A stretch of 6,175 nucleotides of DNA from contig SLPP01000241.1 of NCBI GenBank assembly GCA_007131945.1, positions 1 to 6,175 on the forward strand. Direction: 5' to 3'. The notes under the pieces are model-generated. The model did not search any database. It was not told where the DNA came from and was given only the letters and a program-made list of their open reading frames with translations. Below, in pieces: positions 1 through 5,164 of the stretch. Each line of letters begins with the position of its first letter. Position 1 is the first letter of the stretch. The translations under genes and the position numbers were made by a program. Origin of the DNA: Paracoccaceae bacterium. Lineage in GTDB: Bacteria > Pseudomonadota > Alphaproteobacteria > Rhodobacterales > Rhodobacteraceae.

Positions 1-843
1 ACGCTCGAGGGCGCGCAGCGCCGCCGGGCGCAGCGCGCCCGCGTCCCGCAGCCCGGCCAGCATCGCGGCCATGAAGCTGTCGCCCGCCCCGACCGTGTCG
101 GCCAGCACCGTCACCGGCGCCGCCGGCACCTGCAGCCATCCGGCCCCGAACCGGGCCAGCGCCCCGTCCGCCCCGCGGGTGACGACGAGAAGGCCCGGCG
201 CCGCCTCGGCCCAGAGCGCCTCGGCCGCGGCCTCGAGCGGCGCGCCGGGGAAGAGCCAGTCCAGGTCCGCGTCGCTGAGCTTGACGATGTCGGCAGCCGC
301 GAAGATGCGCGCGAGCCGCGCCCGATAGGCGCCCCGCGCCGCGGCGGGCAGGGCTTCCGCGCGAATGTTCGGATCGACCGAGATCAGCAGCCCGCGCCCG
401 GCGGCATGCGCCACGAGCGCCGCGACGGCCTCGGCATCCGGCCCGTCGATCAGCGCCATCGAGCCGAGATGCAGCGCCTCGGCCGCCTCGGGCATGGCCG
501 CGCGCAGGCCCTCGGCGGTCACGTCGCGGTCGGCGGTTCCCTCGCGGCAGAAGCGGTAGCGCGCCTCGCCGCCATCGAGGGTTACCAGGGCCAGCGCCGC
601 CGGGCGCCGGCTTCGGCCAGCCAGCAGGCGAACGCCATCGTCCCGCAGCCCCGCGGCCAGCAGATCCCCCATCGCATCGCTCGCCACCGGCGTCAGGTAA
701 CCCACCGGCACAGCCAGCCGCGCCAGCGCCCGCGCGCAGTTGTAGGGCGAACCGCCGGCGGTGGCGGTGAACAGCGGCGCGCCGTCGGCCGCTTGTCCGG
801 TCCGGATCAGATCGACGAGGTTCTCGCCGGCGACGAGGAGCAT
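1..843 (-). CDS. PfkB-family carbohydrate kinase (partial, 3' end off window)
   Basis: A cytoplasmic sugar kinase of the PfkB/ribokinase superfamily, which transfers phosphate from ATP to a sugar hydroxyl. The reading frame is open for 281 codons from ATG at 843 to base 1, so the C-terminus (probably a few tens of residues) lies outside. Visible marks are the N-terminal strand beginning MLLVAGENLVDLI, the substrate-side glycine motif AGGSPYNCARAL (residues 29-40), a VDPNIR segment in the middle, and the family signature DTVGAGDSF at residues 249-257. In that signature Asp255 is the expected catalytic base and the glycines form the anion hole. GGGAG at 852-856 (minus strand), 8 bases before the ATG, supports the start. 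It lies 25 bases after the VanZ-like gene and may share its transcript. The N-terminus resembles fructokinase-like members, but 2-keto-3-deoxygluconate kinase or another sugar specificity cannot be excluded. Family is sure; substrate is not. Confidence 0.9.
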   Translation of the reverse strand, partial: MLLVAGENLVDLIRTGQAADGAPLFTATAGGSPYNCARALARLAVPVGYLTPVASDAMGDLLAAGLRDDGVRLLAGRSRRPAALALVTLDGGEARYRFCREGTADRDVTAEGLRAAMPEAAEALHLGSMALIDGPDAEAVAALVAHAAGRGLLISVDPNIRAEALPAAARGAYRARLARIFAAADIVKLSDADLDWLFPGAPLEAAAEALWAEAAPGLLVVTRGADGALARFGAGWLQVPAAPVTVLADTVGAGDSFMAAMLAGLRDAGALRPAALRALER

Positions 844-868
844 CGCATCCGCTCCCGACCGCGCGAGA

Positions 869-1300
869 TCACCGCAGCGCCGCGAGCTTGCGCGCCTTCA
901 GCCAACGCGCCGCCGCCAGGCCAAGCAGCGTGCCGGTCGCGACGCCCAGGATGTCGGCAACGAAGTCGTACCAGTCGGCGTCGCGCCCGAAATGGGGCTG
1001 GATCAGCTCGATCGCGCCGCCATAGGCGATCGCGGCCGGGACGACCCAGACCCAGCGCCGCGGCCCGGTCGCGATCATCGGAAAGACCAGCGCGGCGAAG
1101 GCGAGAAAGTGAAAGACCTTGTCGAGCCCCATCCCCTTCATGGAGGAGGGCGGCCTGACCGGCGCAAGGAAGAGATAGGTGAGGACAACGGCCAGTACCG
1201 CCCCGGCGGCCAGGCCCAGCTGCGGCAGGCGCGCCTTCAGCGACCTGTACCAATCCGGCTTGGGCGTATTCGCCGCCTTTTGATGCGATGAATCGAACAT
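869..1300 (-). CDS. VanZ-family small membrane protein
   Basis: A 143-residue integral membrane protein of the VanZ-like family. The family is named after the Enterococcus protein linked to low-level teicoplanin resistance; its biochemical role in Gram-negative bacteria is unknown. A charged N-terminal stretch (1-27) is followed by four likely membrane segments near residues 28-47, 62-77, 83-100 and 113-131. Family marks are DKVFHF at 60-65 and the run ELIQ at 98-101 followed by GRDADWYDF at 105-113 and GVATG at 119-123, which fit the VanZ conserved Asp-Lys-x-x-His-Phe and Asp-Trp-x-Asp positions. The length is normal for a single-domain VanZ protein. The ATG at 1298-1300 is preceded by AGGAAGG on the minus strand (1304-1310), which sits inside a predicted hairpin. 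It follows the sigma factor gene by 43 bases. Resistance should not be inferred from the family name. Confidence 0.85.
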   Translation of the reverse strand: MFDSSHQKAANTPKPDWYRSLKARLPQLGLAAGAVLAVVLTYLFLAPVRPPSSMKGMGLDKVFHFLAFAALVFPMIATGPRRWVWVVPAAIAYGGAIELIQPHFGRDADWYDFVADILGVATGTLLGLAAARWLKARKLAALR

Positions 1301-1304
1301 GCGC

Positions 1305-1331
1305 CTTCCTACCGCAGCGACGCGGTGGAAG
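1305..1331 (-). promoter_or_regulatory. Hairpin masking the VanZ gene's Shine-Dalgarno
   Basis: In the rpoH-vanZ gap, arms 1305-1309 (CTTCC) and 1311-1315 (ACCGC) are perfectly complementary to 1327-1331 (GGAAG) and 1322-1326 (GCGGT). This makes a 10-bp stem with one bulged base (1310) and a 6-base loop (1316-1321). In the minus-strand mRNA the 3' arm GGAAG is the core of the ribosome binding site 4 bases before the VanZ ATG. GCGC at 1301-1304 and 1339-1342 could extend the base of the stem across a 7-base bulge. No U-run follows, so it does not look like an intrinsic terminator. The base pairing is seen directly; the translational role is inferred. Confidence 0.5.
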
Positions 1332-1343
1332 CCAGCCTGCGCC

Positions 1344-2186
1344 TCACGCCGCCTCGGGCGCCCGCAGCGTCGCCGAGAGCCGGCCGAGCGCGCGTTCCTC
1401 GAGCTGGCGCACGCGCTCCTTCGAGATGCCCATCGCCGCGCCCAGCTCGGCCAGCGTCGCCGGCTCCTCGGCCAGATGGCGCGCGGCCACGATCCGGCGC
1501 TCGCGCGGTGGCAGCGCGGCGACCGCCTTGTAGAGCGCCCGGCGCCGCCGCGTCGTCTCGATCCGTCCGAGCACCGTGTCCTCGGTCTCGGAGGTCTCGT
1601 CCTCGATCGTCTCGACCCAGGCGCGGCCTTCCTCGTCGCTCGACTGCGGCGCGTCGAGCGACAGGTCCGGCCCGGCCATGCGTCCCATCATCGCCACGAC
1701 CTGCTCCTCGGTCACCTGCAGCTCGCGCGCGATGCGCCGCGCCAGCGGCTCGTCCGAGGGTCCCTGCGCCGCCTCGCGCTGCAGCGTCCGGCGCAGGTGG
1801 AAGAATAGCTTCTTCTGCGTCGCGTTCGTCGCCGTGCGGACCAGCGACCAGTTGCGCATGACGTAATCCTGCATCGAGGCGCGGATCCACCATGAGGCAT
1901 AGGTGGAAAAGCGCGCACCGTTGCCGGGATCGAACTTCTCGGCGGCGCGCATCAGGCCCAGATTGCCCTGCTGGATCAGGTCGTCATAGGGCACGTCGTA
2001 GCGGCGAAAGCGCCCGGCGAAGGAGATCGCGAGCCGCGAATAGGCGCTGATCAGGCGATGCAGCGCGGCCTCGTCGCCGCGTTCGCGCCAGGCCCGGGCC
2101 AACCCGGCCTCGGTCTCGGCGTCGAGCAGTTCCTCGGCCATCGAGGCGCGCACGAAGCGGCGGGTGTGCGGATCGTGAAACCCCAT
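1344..2186 (-). CDS. rpoH: RpoH-type alternative sigma factor (RpoHII-like)
   Basis: A 280-residue sigma-32 family factor that directs RNA polymerase to stress promoters. Region 2 is complete: YDDLIQQGNLGLMRAAEKFD (67-86), then RFSTYASWWIRASMQDYVMR (92-111), then NWSLVR (112-117) for promoter melting. The RpoH-specific box QKKLFFHLRR (124-133) follows and marks this as RpoH rather than a housekeeping sigma. Region 4 ends the protein: LPPRERRIV (225-233) and the helix-turn-helix LAELGAAMGISKERVRQLEERA (245-266). The N-terminus (RRFVRASMAEELLDAETE) and region 2.1-2.2 look more like the RpoHII branch of Rhodobacterales, known in Rhodobacter sphaeroides for the singlet-oxygen response, than like RpoHI; this sub-assignment is from memory of the family. 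The start at 2186 has a strong purine-rich SD (complement of 2191-2202), which favours it over Met16. It is transcribed divergently from the MarR-type gene and leads a possible operon with the VanZ and PfkB genes. Confidence 0.9.
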   Translation of the reverse strand: MGFHDPHTRRFVRASMAEELLDAETEAGLARAWRERGDEAALHRLISAYSRLAISFAGRFRRYDVPYDDLIQQGNLGLMRAAEKFDPGNGARFSTYASWWIRASMQDYVMRNWSLVRTATNATQKKLFFHLRRTLQREAAQGPSDEPLARRIARELQVTEEQVVAMMGRMAGPDLSLDAPQSSDEEGRAWVETIEDETSETEDTVLGRIETTRRRRALYKAVAALPPRERRIVAARHLAEEPATLAELGAAMGISKERVRQLEERALGRLSATLRAPEAA

Positions 2187-2190
2187 CGGC

Positions 2191-2202
2191 TCCCCTTCCC
2201 CT
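2191..2202 (-). promoter_or_regulatory. Ribosome binding site of rpoH
   Basis: On the minus strand this reads AGGGGAAGGGGA, ending 4 bases before ATG at 2186. It is the strongest SD-like tract in this part of the window. It decides the rpoH start at Met1, since Met16 (in MAEELL) has no such tract. Confidence 0.65.
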
Positions 2203-2223
2203 GATCCTCCGGTGCGGTCGGCG

Positions 2224-2236
2224 TCGATCGTATCGA
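2224..2236. promoter_or_regulatory. Palindrome, candidate operator 1
   Basis: TCGAT and ATCGA form perfect 5-base inverted arms around a 3-base centre (CGT). The site lies in the intergenic region between rpoH and the divergent MarR-type gene, within the likely rpoH leader. Its right half TATCGA (2231-2236) recurs exactly 21 bases away at 2252-2257. MarR proteins bind short inverted repeats near their own genes, so this is a candidate site for the neighbouring regulator; binding is inferred. Confidence 0.35.
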
Positions 2237-2247
2237 GGCCAACGCAC

Positions 2248-2257
2248 TTGATATCGA
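2248..2257. promoter_or_regulatory. Palindrome around GATATC, candidate operator 2
   Basis: TTGATATCGA has a perfect GATATC core with an outer T/A pair and one mismatch, close to the AT-centred inverted repeats that MarR regulators often use. It lies where the start point of rpoH transcription would fall and also upstream of the MarR-type gene. Occupancy could therefore affect both promoters. It is short, and chance occurrence is possible. Confidence 0.35.
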
Positions 2258-2258
2258 A

Positions 2259-2287
2259 TCGCTACTATCTGCGCCCAGCCTTGTCAA
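2259..2287 (-). promoter_or_regulatory. Candidate promoter toward rpoH
   Basis: On the minus strand there is a perfect TTGACA (complement of 2282-2287), preceded by C, so it also satisfies the CTTG start of sigma-32 type -35 elements. At a 17-base spacing the -10 position reads TAGCGA, which is weak against TATAAT. Degenerate -10 boxes with a strong TTGAC are common in Rhodobacterales. The start point would fall near 2252 with a leader of about 65 bases. Confidence 0.35.
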
Positions 2288-2315
2288 GCATCGGCGCCGC
2301 GACTACTTCCGCTGC

Positions 2316-2948
2316 ATGAGCGATCCGACCCCATCCGTCCGTCCCATCCCGACGCGCCGGAACGGCGGCGTCAGCGGCGATGCCGCTGCGCCCGCGGCAA
2401 TCGAGGTTGCCGAACAGGTGGTGCATCTGGCGCGCCTCGTGCATGGCGGCGGGCGCGATGACGGGCTCACCCCGGCGCAGTGGACCGCGCTGCGCTATTT
2501 CGCCCGCGCCAACCGCTTCTCGCGCACGCCCTCGGCGTTCTCCGATTTCCACGCGACCACCCGCGGCACCGCCTCGCAGACGGTGAAGTCGCTGGTCGCG
2601 ATGGGGCTTCTGGAGCGGCGCCCGAACGAGCAGGACGGCCGGTCGGCGCTGATCGAGGTGACGCCGGCGGGCCAGGCGCGGCTGCAGGAGGATCCGCTCG
2701 GCGCGCTGGGCGCGCTGATCGATACCCTGCCCGAGGGCGACCGGCAGGCCTTCTCGGCGACGCTTGCACGGCTCACCGGCGCCATGGCGCGGCTGCGCGC
2801 CTCGCCCGTCTTCGGCAATTGCGTCGATTGCGGTCATTGCGACACCTCGCTCGCCGGCCCCGCCTATTGCCGCTGCACGCAGACGCTGCTGGTCGAATCC
2901 GAGATGCGCGCGCTCTGCGCCGATTTCGCGCCCGCGACCACGCGCTGA
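2316..2948 (+). CDS. MarR-family regulator with cysteine-rich C-terminal tail
   Basis: A 210-residue winged-helix DNA-binding protein. Residues 1-27 are low-complexity and probably disordered. The first helix (about 28-45) leads into LTPAQWTALRYF (51-62), the typical MarR opening. The recognition helix region is ATTRGTASQTVKSLVAMGLL (80-99), followed by the wing RRPNEQDGRSALIEVTPAG (101-119), with the Asp-x-Arg typical of MarR wings at 107-109. Helices at about 125-161 would form the dimer interface. The tail is unusual: FGNCVDCGHC (166-175), then YCRC (184-187) and a last Cys at 201, giving six cysteines (169, 172, 175, 185, 187, 201) that could bind a metal or Fe-S cluster or sense redox state. 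The start has no clear SD and no in-frame alternative nearby. It is divergent from rpoH and convergent with the bhc operon, so its target may be rpoH, itself or something distant. It is not the IclR-type BhcR. Confidence 0.85.
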   Translation: MSDPTPSVRPIPTRRNGGVSGDAAAPAAIEVAEQVVHLARLVHGGGRDDGLTPAQWTALRYFARANRFSRTPSAFSDFHATTRGTASQTVKSLVAMGLLERRPNEQDGRSALIEVTPAGQARLQEDPLGALGALIDTLPEGDRQAFSATLARLTGAMARLRASPVFGNCVDCGHCDTSLAGPAYCRCTQTLLVESEMRALCADFAPATTR

Positions 2949-2957
2949 TTTCGCGCC

Positions 2958-3920
2958 TCAGATCTCGACCGCGACGGCGACGCCCCGCGCCACCGCACGC
3001 TCGACCGCACGCGCGGCAACGGCGAGATCCTGCAGCCCGACGCCGGTGCCGTCGAACAGCGTGATCTCCTCGTCGTCCTGCCGACCGGGATGCGCGCCGA
3101 TGATCACCGCGCCGATCGGCGTGATCTCCTCGGCCCGCAAGAGACCCGCCGCGACCGCATGCTGCGCCTCGCCGATCGCGACCGACTGCGCGACCTCGTC
3201 GGTGAAGACCCTTGCGCGGGCGAGCAGCGCGGCCTCCACCTCCTGCTTGCCCCTGGTGTCGGTCCCCATGCAGGCCAGATGCGTGCCCGGCCGCACATGC
3301 GCGTCGAGGAGGCTCGCCTTCGGCGCCGAGGTGACGGTGACGATCACGTCCGACCGCGCGCCGAGTTCGTCCGGTTCCACCGCCTCGAAGGGCAGGCCCA
3401 GTTCCTCGGCCGTCGCCGCCAGCCGCGGCAGCATCTCGGGATGCAGGTTCCAGCCGAGGATCCGCTCGAAATCCCGCACCCGCGCCGCCGCCCGCAACTG
3501 GAAGGCCGACTGGTGCCCGGCGCCGACCATCCCCAGCACCCTGGCCTCGCGCCGCGCCAGCCGGTCGATCGAGATCGCCGCGGCCGCCGCCGTGCGCAGC
3601 GCCGTCAGCAGGTTGCCGCCGACCGCCGCCACCGGCCGCCCGCTATCGGAATCGAACAGGAAGACCGTCGACTGGTGGTTGGGGATGCCGCGTTCGGCAT
3701 TGCCGGGAAAGTAGCCGCCCGACTTCACCCCCATCGCGCCGCCGGCCCGGTCGATCCCCGACTTGAACCCGTATTGCCGCCCCGCGCCGAGCGCCTCGCG
3801 CACCACGGGGAAGTTCTCGGCCTCCCCGCGCGCCATGGCGGCAAAGACCGCCTCGACCGCCGCGAAGGCGTCATCGGGGCTCACCAGTTCCGCGATCGAC
3901 CGTTCGGGCACGACCCACAT
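2958..3920 (-). CDS. bhcD: Iminosuccinate reductase (ornithine cyclodeaminase/mu-crystallin family)
   Basis: A 320-residue NAD(P)H-dependent enzyme of the ornithine cyclodeaminase/mu-crystallin family. Family marks are GVKSGGYFPGN (64-74), NHQSTVFLFD (81-90), LRTAAAAAISIDRLA (108-122), the Rossmann-fold nucleotide loop VGAGHQ (132-137) and a C-terminal ITLFDGTGVGLQDL stretch. The family includes cyclodeaminases and imine reductases. The assignment to iminosuccinate reductase, which makes L-aspartate as the last carbon-fixing product of the beta-hydroxyaspartate cycle, rests on the position directly after bhcB and bhcC. I chose ATG at 3920 because AAGGAG (complement of 3927-3932) sits 6 bases ahead. 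The frame stays open to a GTG at 3980, which would add 20 residues but starts inside a hairpin and lacks a comparable SD. The stop is 9 bases from the convergent MarR-type stop. Without the context, only 'ornithine cyclodeaminase family' could be claimed. Confidence 0.88.
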   Translation of the reverse strand: MWVVPERSIAELVSPDDAFAAVEAVFAAMARGEAENFPVVREALGAGRQYGFKSGIDRAGGAMGVKSGGYFPGNAERGIPNHQSTVFLFDSDSGRPVAAVGGNLLTALRTAAAAAISIDRLARREARVLGMVGAGHQSAFQLRAAARVRDFERILGWNLHPEMLPRLAATAEELGLPFEAVEPDELGARSDVIVTVTSAPKASLLDAHVRPGTHLACMGTDTRGKQEVEAALLARARVFTDEVAQSVAIGEAQHAVAAGLLRAEEITPIGAVIIGAHPGRQDDEEITLFDGTGVGLQDLAVAARAVERAVARGVAVAVEI

Positions 3921-3926
3921 CGCCCG

Positions 3927-3932
3927 CTCCTT
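3927..3932 (-). promoter_or_regulatory. Ribosome binding site deciding the bhcD start
   Basis: AAGGAG on the minus strand, 6 bases before ATG at 3920. It supports the shorter 320-residue protein over the GTG start at 3980. Confidence 0.7.
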
Positions 3933-3957
3933 CGTCTTTCCGGGAAACAAACTCGAT

Positions 3958-3981
3958 GGTGCGGGGACCGACAGCCCCACC
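3958..3981 (-). promoter_or_regulatory. Intercistronic hairpin between bhcC and bhcD
   Basis: In the 69-base gap between bhcC and bhcD, GGT (3958-3960) and GGGG (3963-3966) pair with CCCC (3975-3978) and ACC (3979-3981). This gives a 7-bp GC-rich stem with a 2-base bulge and an 8-base loop. In the minus-strand mRNA it comes 8 bases after the bhcC stop codon. It is followed, after a further 6 bases, by UUUGUUU (complement of 3945-3951). It could be an attenuator that lowers bhcD expression, or an RNA-stability or processing element. The U-tract is offset and interrupted, so full termination is unlikely. Confidence 0.45.
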
Positions 3982-3989
3982 CCTTGCTC

Positions 3990-5153
3990 TCAATACGCCT
4001 TGCCGCGCGCGCTGACCGGCCAGACCGCCTCGACCACGCCGCCGCGCAGGCCCACATACCAGTCGTGGACGTTGCAGGTCGGGTCGCAATGGCCCGGCAC
4101 CAGCCGCAGCTTCTCGTTGACCTTCAGCACGTTGTCCGGGTCCTCGATCACCCCGTGCTCGTCCGAGCACTTGACGTATCTCACATCCGTCCGCCCGTGG
4201 ACGAAGGGCAGCCCGCTATCCACCGACTGCGCCTTCAGCCCGGCATCGCAGATCGCCTTGCCGGGCTTGGCGTGGCTCATCACCGAGGTGAGGATGAAGA
4301 GCGCGTTCTCCCACTCGCCCTGGTCGATGCGCCTGCCTTCCTTGTCCAGGATCCGGCCATAGTCGGCATCCATGAAGGCGTAGGAGCCGCATTGCAGCTC
4401 GTTGTAGACGCCCGAGGTCGATTCGAAATAGTAGCTTCCCGTGCCGCCGCCGCCGACGATGTCGCATTCCAGCCCTTCGGCCCTCAGCGCCTCCACGGCG
4501 TCCCTCACCATCGCCACCGCGATGTCGATCTTGGCCCTGCGGTCGGCGTAGCTGTCCAGGTGCTGCATGGCGCCCTGGTAGGCCTGGATGCCGGCGAATT
4601 TCAGCCCTGGCGCCGCATCAATGGCCCTGGCGATCGCCACCACCTCGGGAGTCGTCGTCACGCCGCAACGCCCGGCGCCGCAGTCGATCTCGACCAGGCA
4701 TTCGATCTCGGTGCCATGCGTCACCGCCGCCGCCGAGAGGTCGGCGACATTGGCCATGTCGTCGACGCAAACGAGCGCCCGCGCCCCCAGCTTCGGCAAC
4801 CGCGCCAGCCGGTCGATCTTGGCCGGATCGCGCACCTGGTTCGAGACCATCACGTCGGTGATCCCGCCGCGGGCGAAGACCTCGGCCTCGCTCACCTTCT
4901 GGCAGCAGACGCCGCAGGCGCCGCCCAGTTCCATCTGCAGCTTCGCCACATCGACCGACTTGTGCATCTTGCCATGCACCCGGTGGCGCATCCCGTGCGC
5001 CTTGGCGTAGTCGCCCATCTTGCGGATGTTGCGCTCCAGCGCGTCGAGATCCAGCACCAGGCAGGGCGTCTGGACATCCGCCGCGTCCATCCCCGGCAGC
5101 GCCGGTATGTCGTAGCCCACTTCGAGCCCGTCGAGTTTCGTCGGTGCGTTCAT
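3990..5153 (-). CDS. bhcC: Beta-hydroxyaspartate aldolase (DSD1/D-threonine aldolase family)
   Basis: A 387-residue PLP enzyme that condenses glycine and glyoxylate to (2R,3S)-beta-hydroxyaspartate, the entry step of the beta-hydroxyaspartate cycle. It has an alanine-racemase-like TIM barrel: TPCLVLDLDALERNI (29-43), then HGKMHKS (60-66), in which Lys62 is the expected PLP lysine by analogy with D-threonine aldolases. The phosphate-binding loop is GGGGTGSYYFE (234-244), and YNELQCGSY (250-258) follows. The second domain contains PGHCDPTCNVHDW (353-365), where His355 and Asp357 fit the His-x-Asp divalent-metal pair of D-threonine aldolases. The ATG at 5153 is preceded by GGAG (complement of 5160-5163). 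The gap to the bhcB stop is only 11 bases, so translational coupling is likely. The frame stays open far upstream through bhcB (to about 5993), but only because of base composition. D-threonine or D-3-hydroxyaspartate aldolase is the alternative reading if the neighbours are ignored. Confidence 0.9.
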   Translation of the reverse strand: MNAPTKLDGLEVGYDIPALPGMDAADVQTPCLVLDLDALERNIRKMGDYAKAHGMRHRVHGKMHKSVDVAKLQMELGGACGVCCQKVSEAEVFARGGITDVMVSNQVRDPAKIDRLARLPKLGARALVCVDDMANVADLSAAAVTHGTEIECLVEIDCGAGRCGVTTTPEVVAIARAIDAAPGLKFAGIQAYQGAMQHLDSYADRRAKIDIAVAMVRDAVEALRAEGLECDIVGGGGTGSYYFESTSGVYNELQCGSYAFMDADYGRILDKEGRRIDQGEWENALFILTSVMSHAKPGKAICDAGLKAQSVDSGLPFVHGRTDVRYVKCSDEHGVIEDPDNVLKVNEKLRLVPGHCDPTCNVHDWYVGLRGGVVEAVWPVSARGKAY

Positions 5154-5159
5154 CTTCGT

Positions 5160-5163
5160 CTCC
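5160..5163 (-). promoter_or_regulatory. Ribosome binding site of bhcC next to the bhcB stop
   Basis: GGAG on the minus strand, 6 bases before the bhcC ATG and 1 base after the bhcB TGA (5165-5167). Ribosomes ending bhcB would sit on it, which favours coupled translation. It fixes the bhcC start within an otherwise long open frame. Confidence 0.6.
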
Positions 5164-5164
5164 G

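Noticed and set aside
406..1158. Plus-strand open frame of 250 codons opposite the PfkB and VanZ genes
   Set aside because: It is a shadow of the minus-strand kinase, whose GAGDS motif and SD are clear. The antisense product is Arg-rich with no domain.
869..1300. Glycopeptide resistance gene
   Set aside because: VanZ-like domain proteins are widespread with no resistance role, there are no other van genes, and Gram-negative outer membranes already exclude glycopeptides.
1305..1331. The rpoH-vanZ hairpin as an intrinsic terminator for rpoH
   Set aside because: No U-run follows on the transcript. The 3' arm runs straight into the SD and start codon of the next gene, so masking of the SD fits better.
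2202..2207. TGATCC, the -35 sequence of Rhodobacter RpoE promoters, which drive rpoHII in R. sphaeroides
   Set aside because: It points away from rpoH, toward the MarR-type gene, lies in the rpoH ribosome binding region, and has no matching -10 element at suitable spacing.
2265..2837. Minus-strand open frame of 190 codons opposite the MarR-type gene
   Set aside because: The plus strand encodes a complete winged-helix protein here; the antisense product shows no recognisable domain.
2316..2948. The MarR-type gene as the regulator of the bhc operon (BhcR)
   Set aside because: The known BHAC regulator is of the IclR family and lies at the bhcA end. This gene is at the far end, convergent with bhcD, and has a different fold signature, so proximity alone is not evidence.
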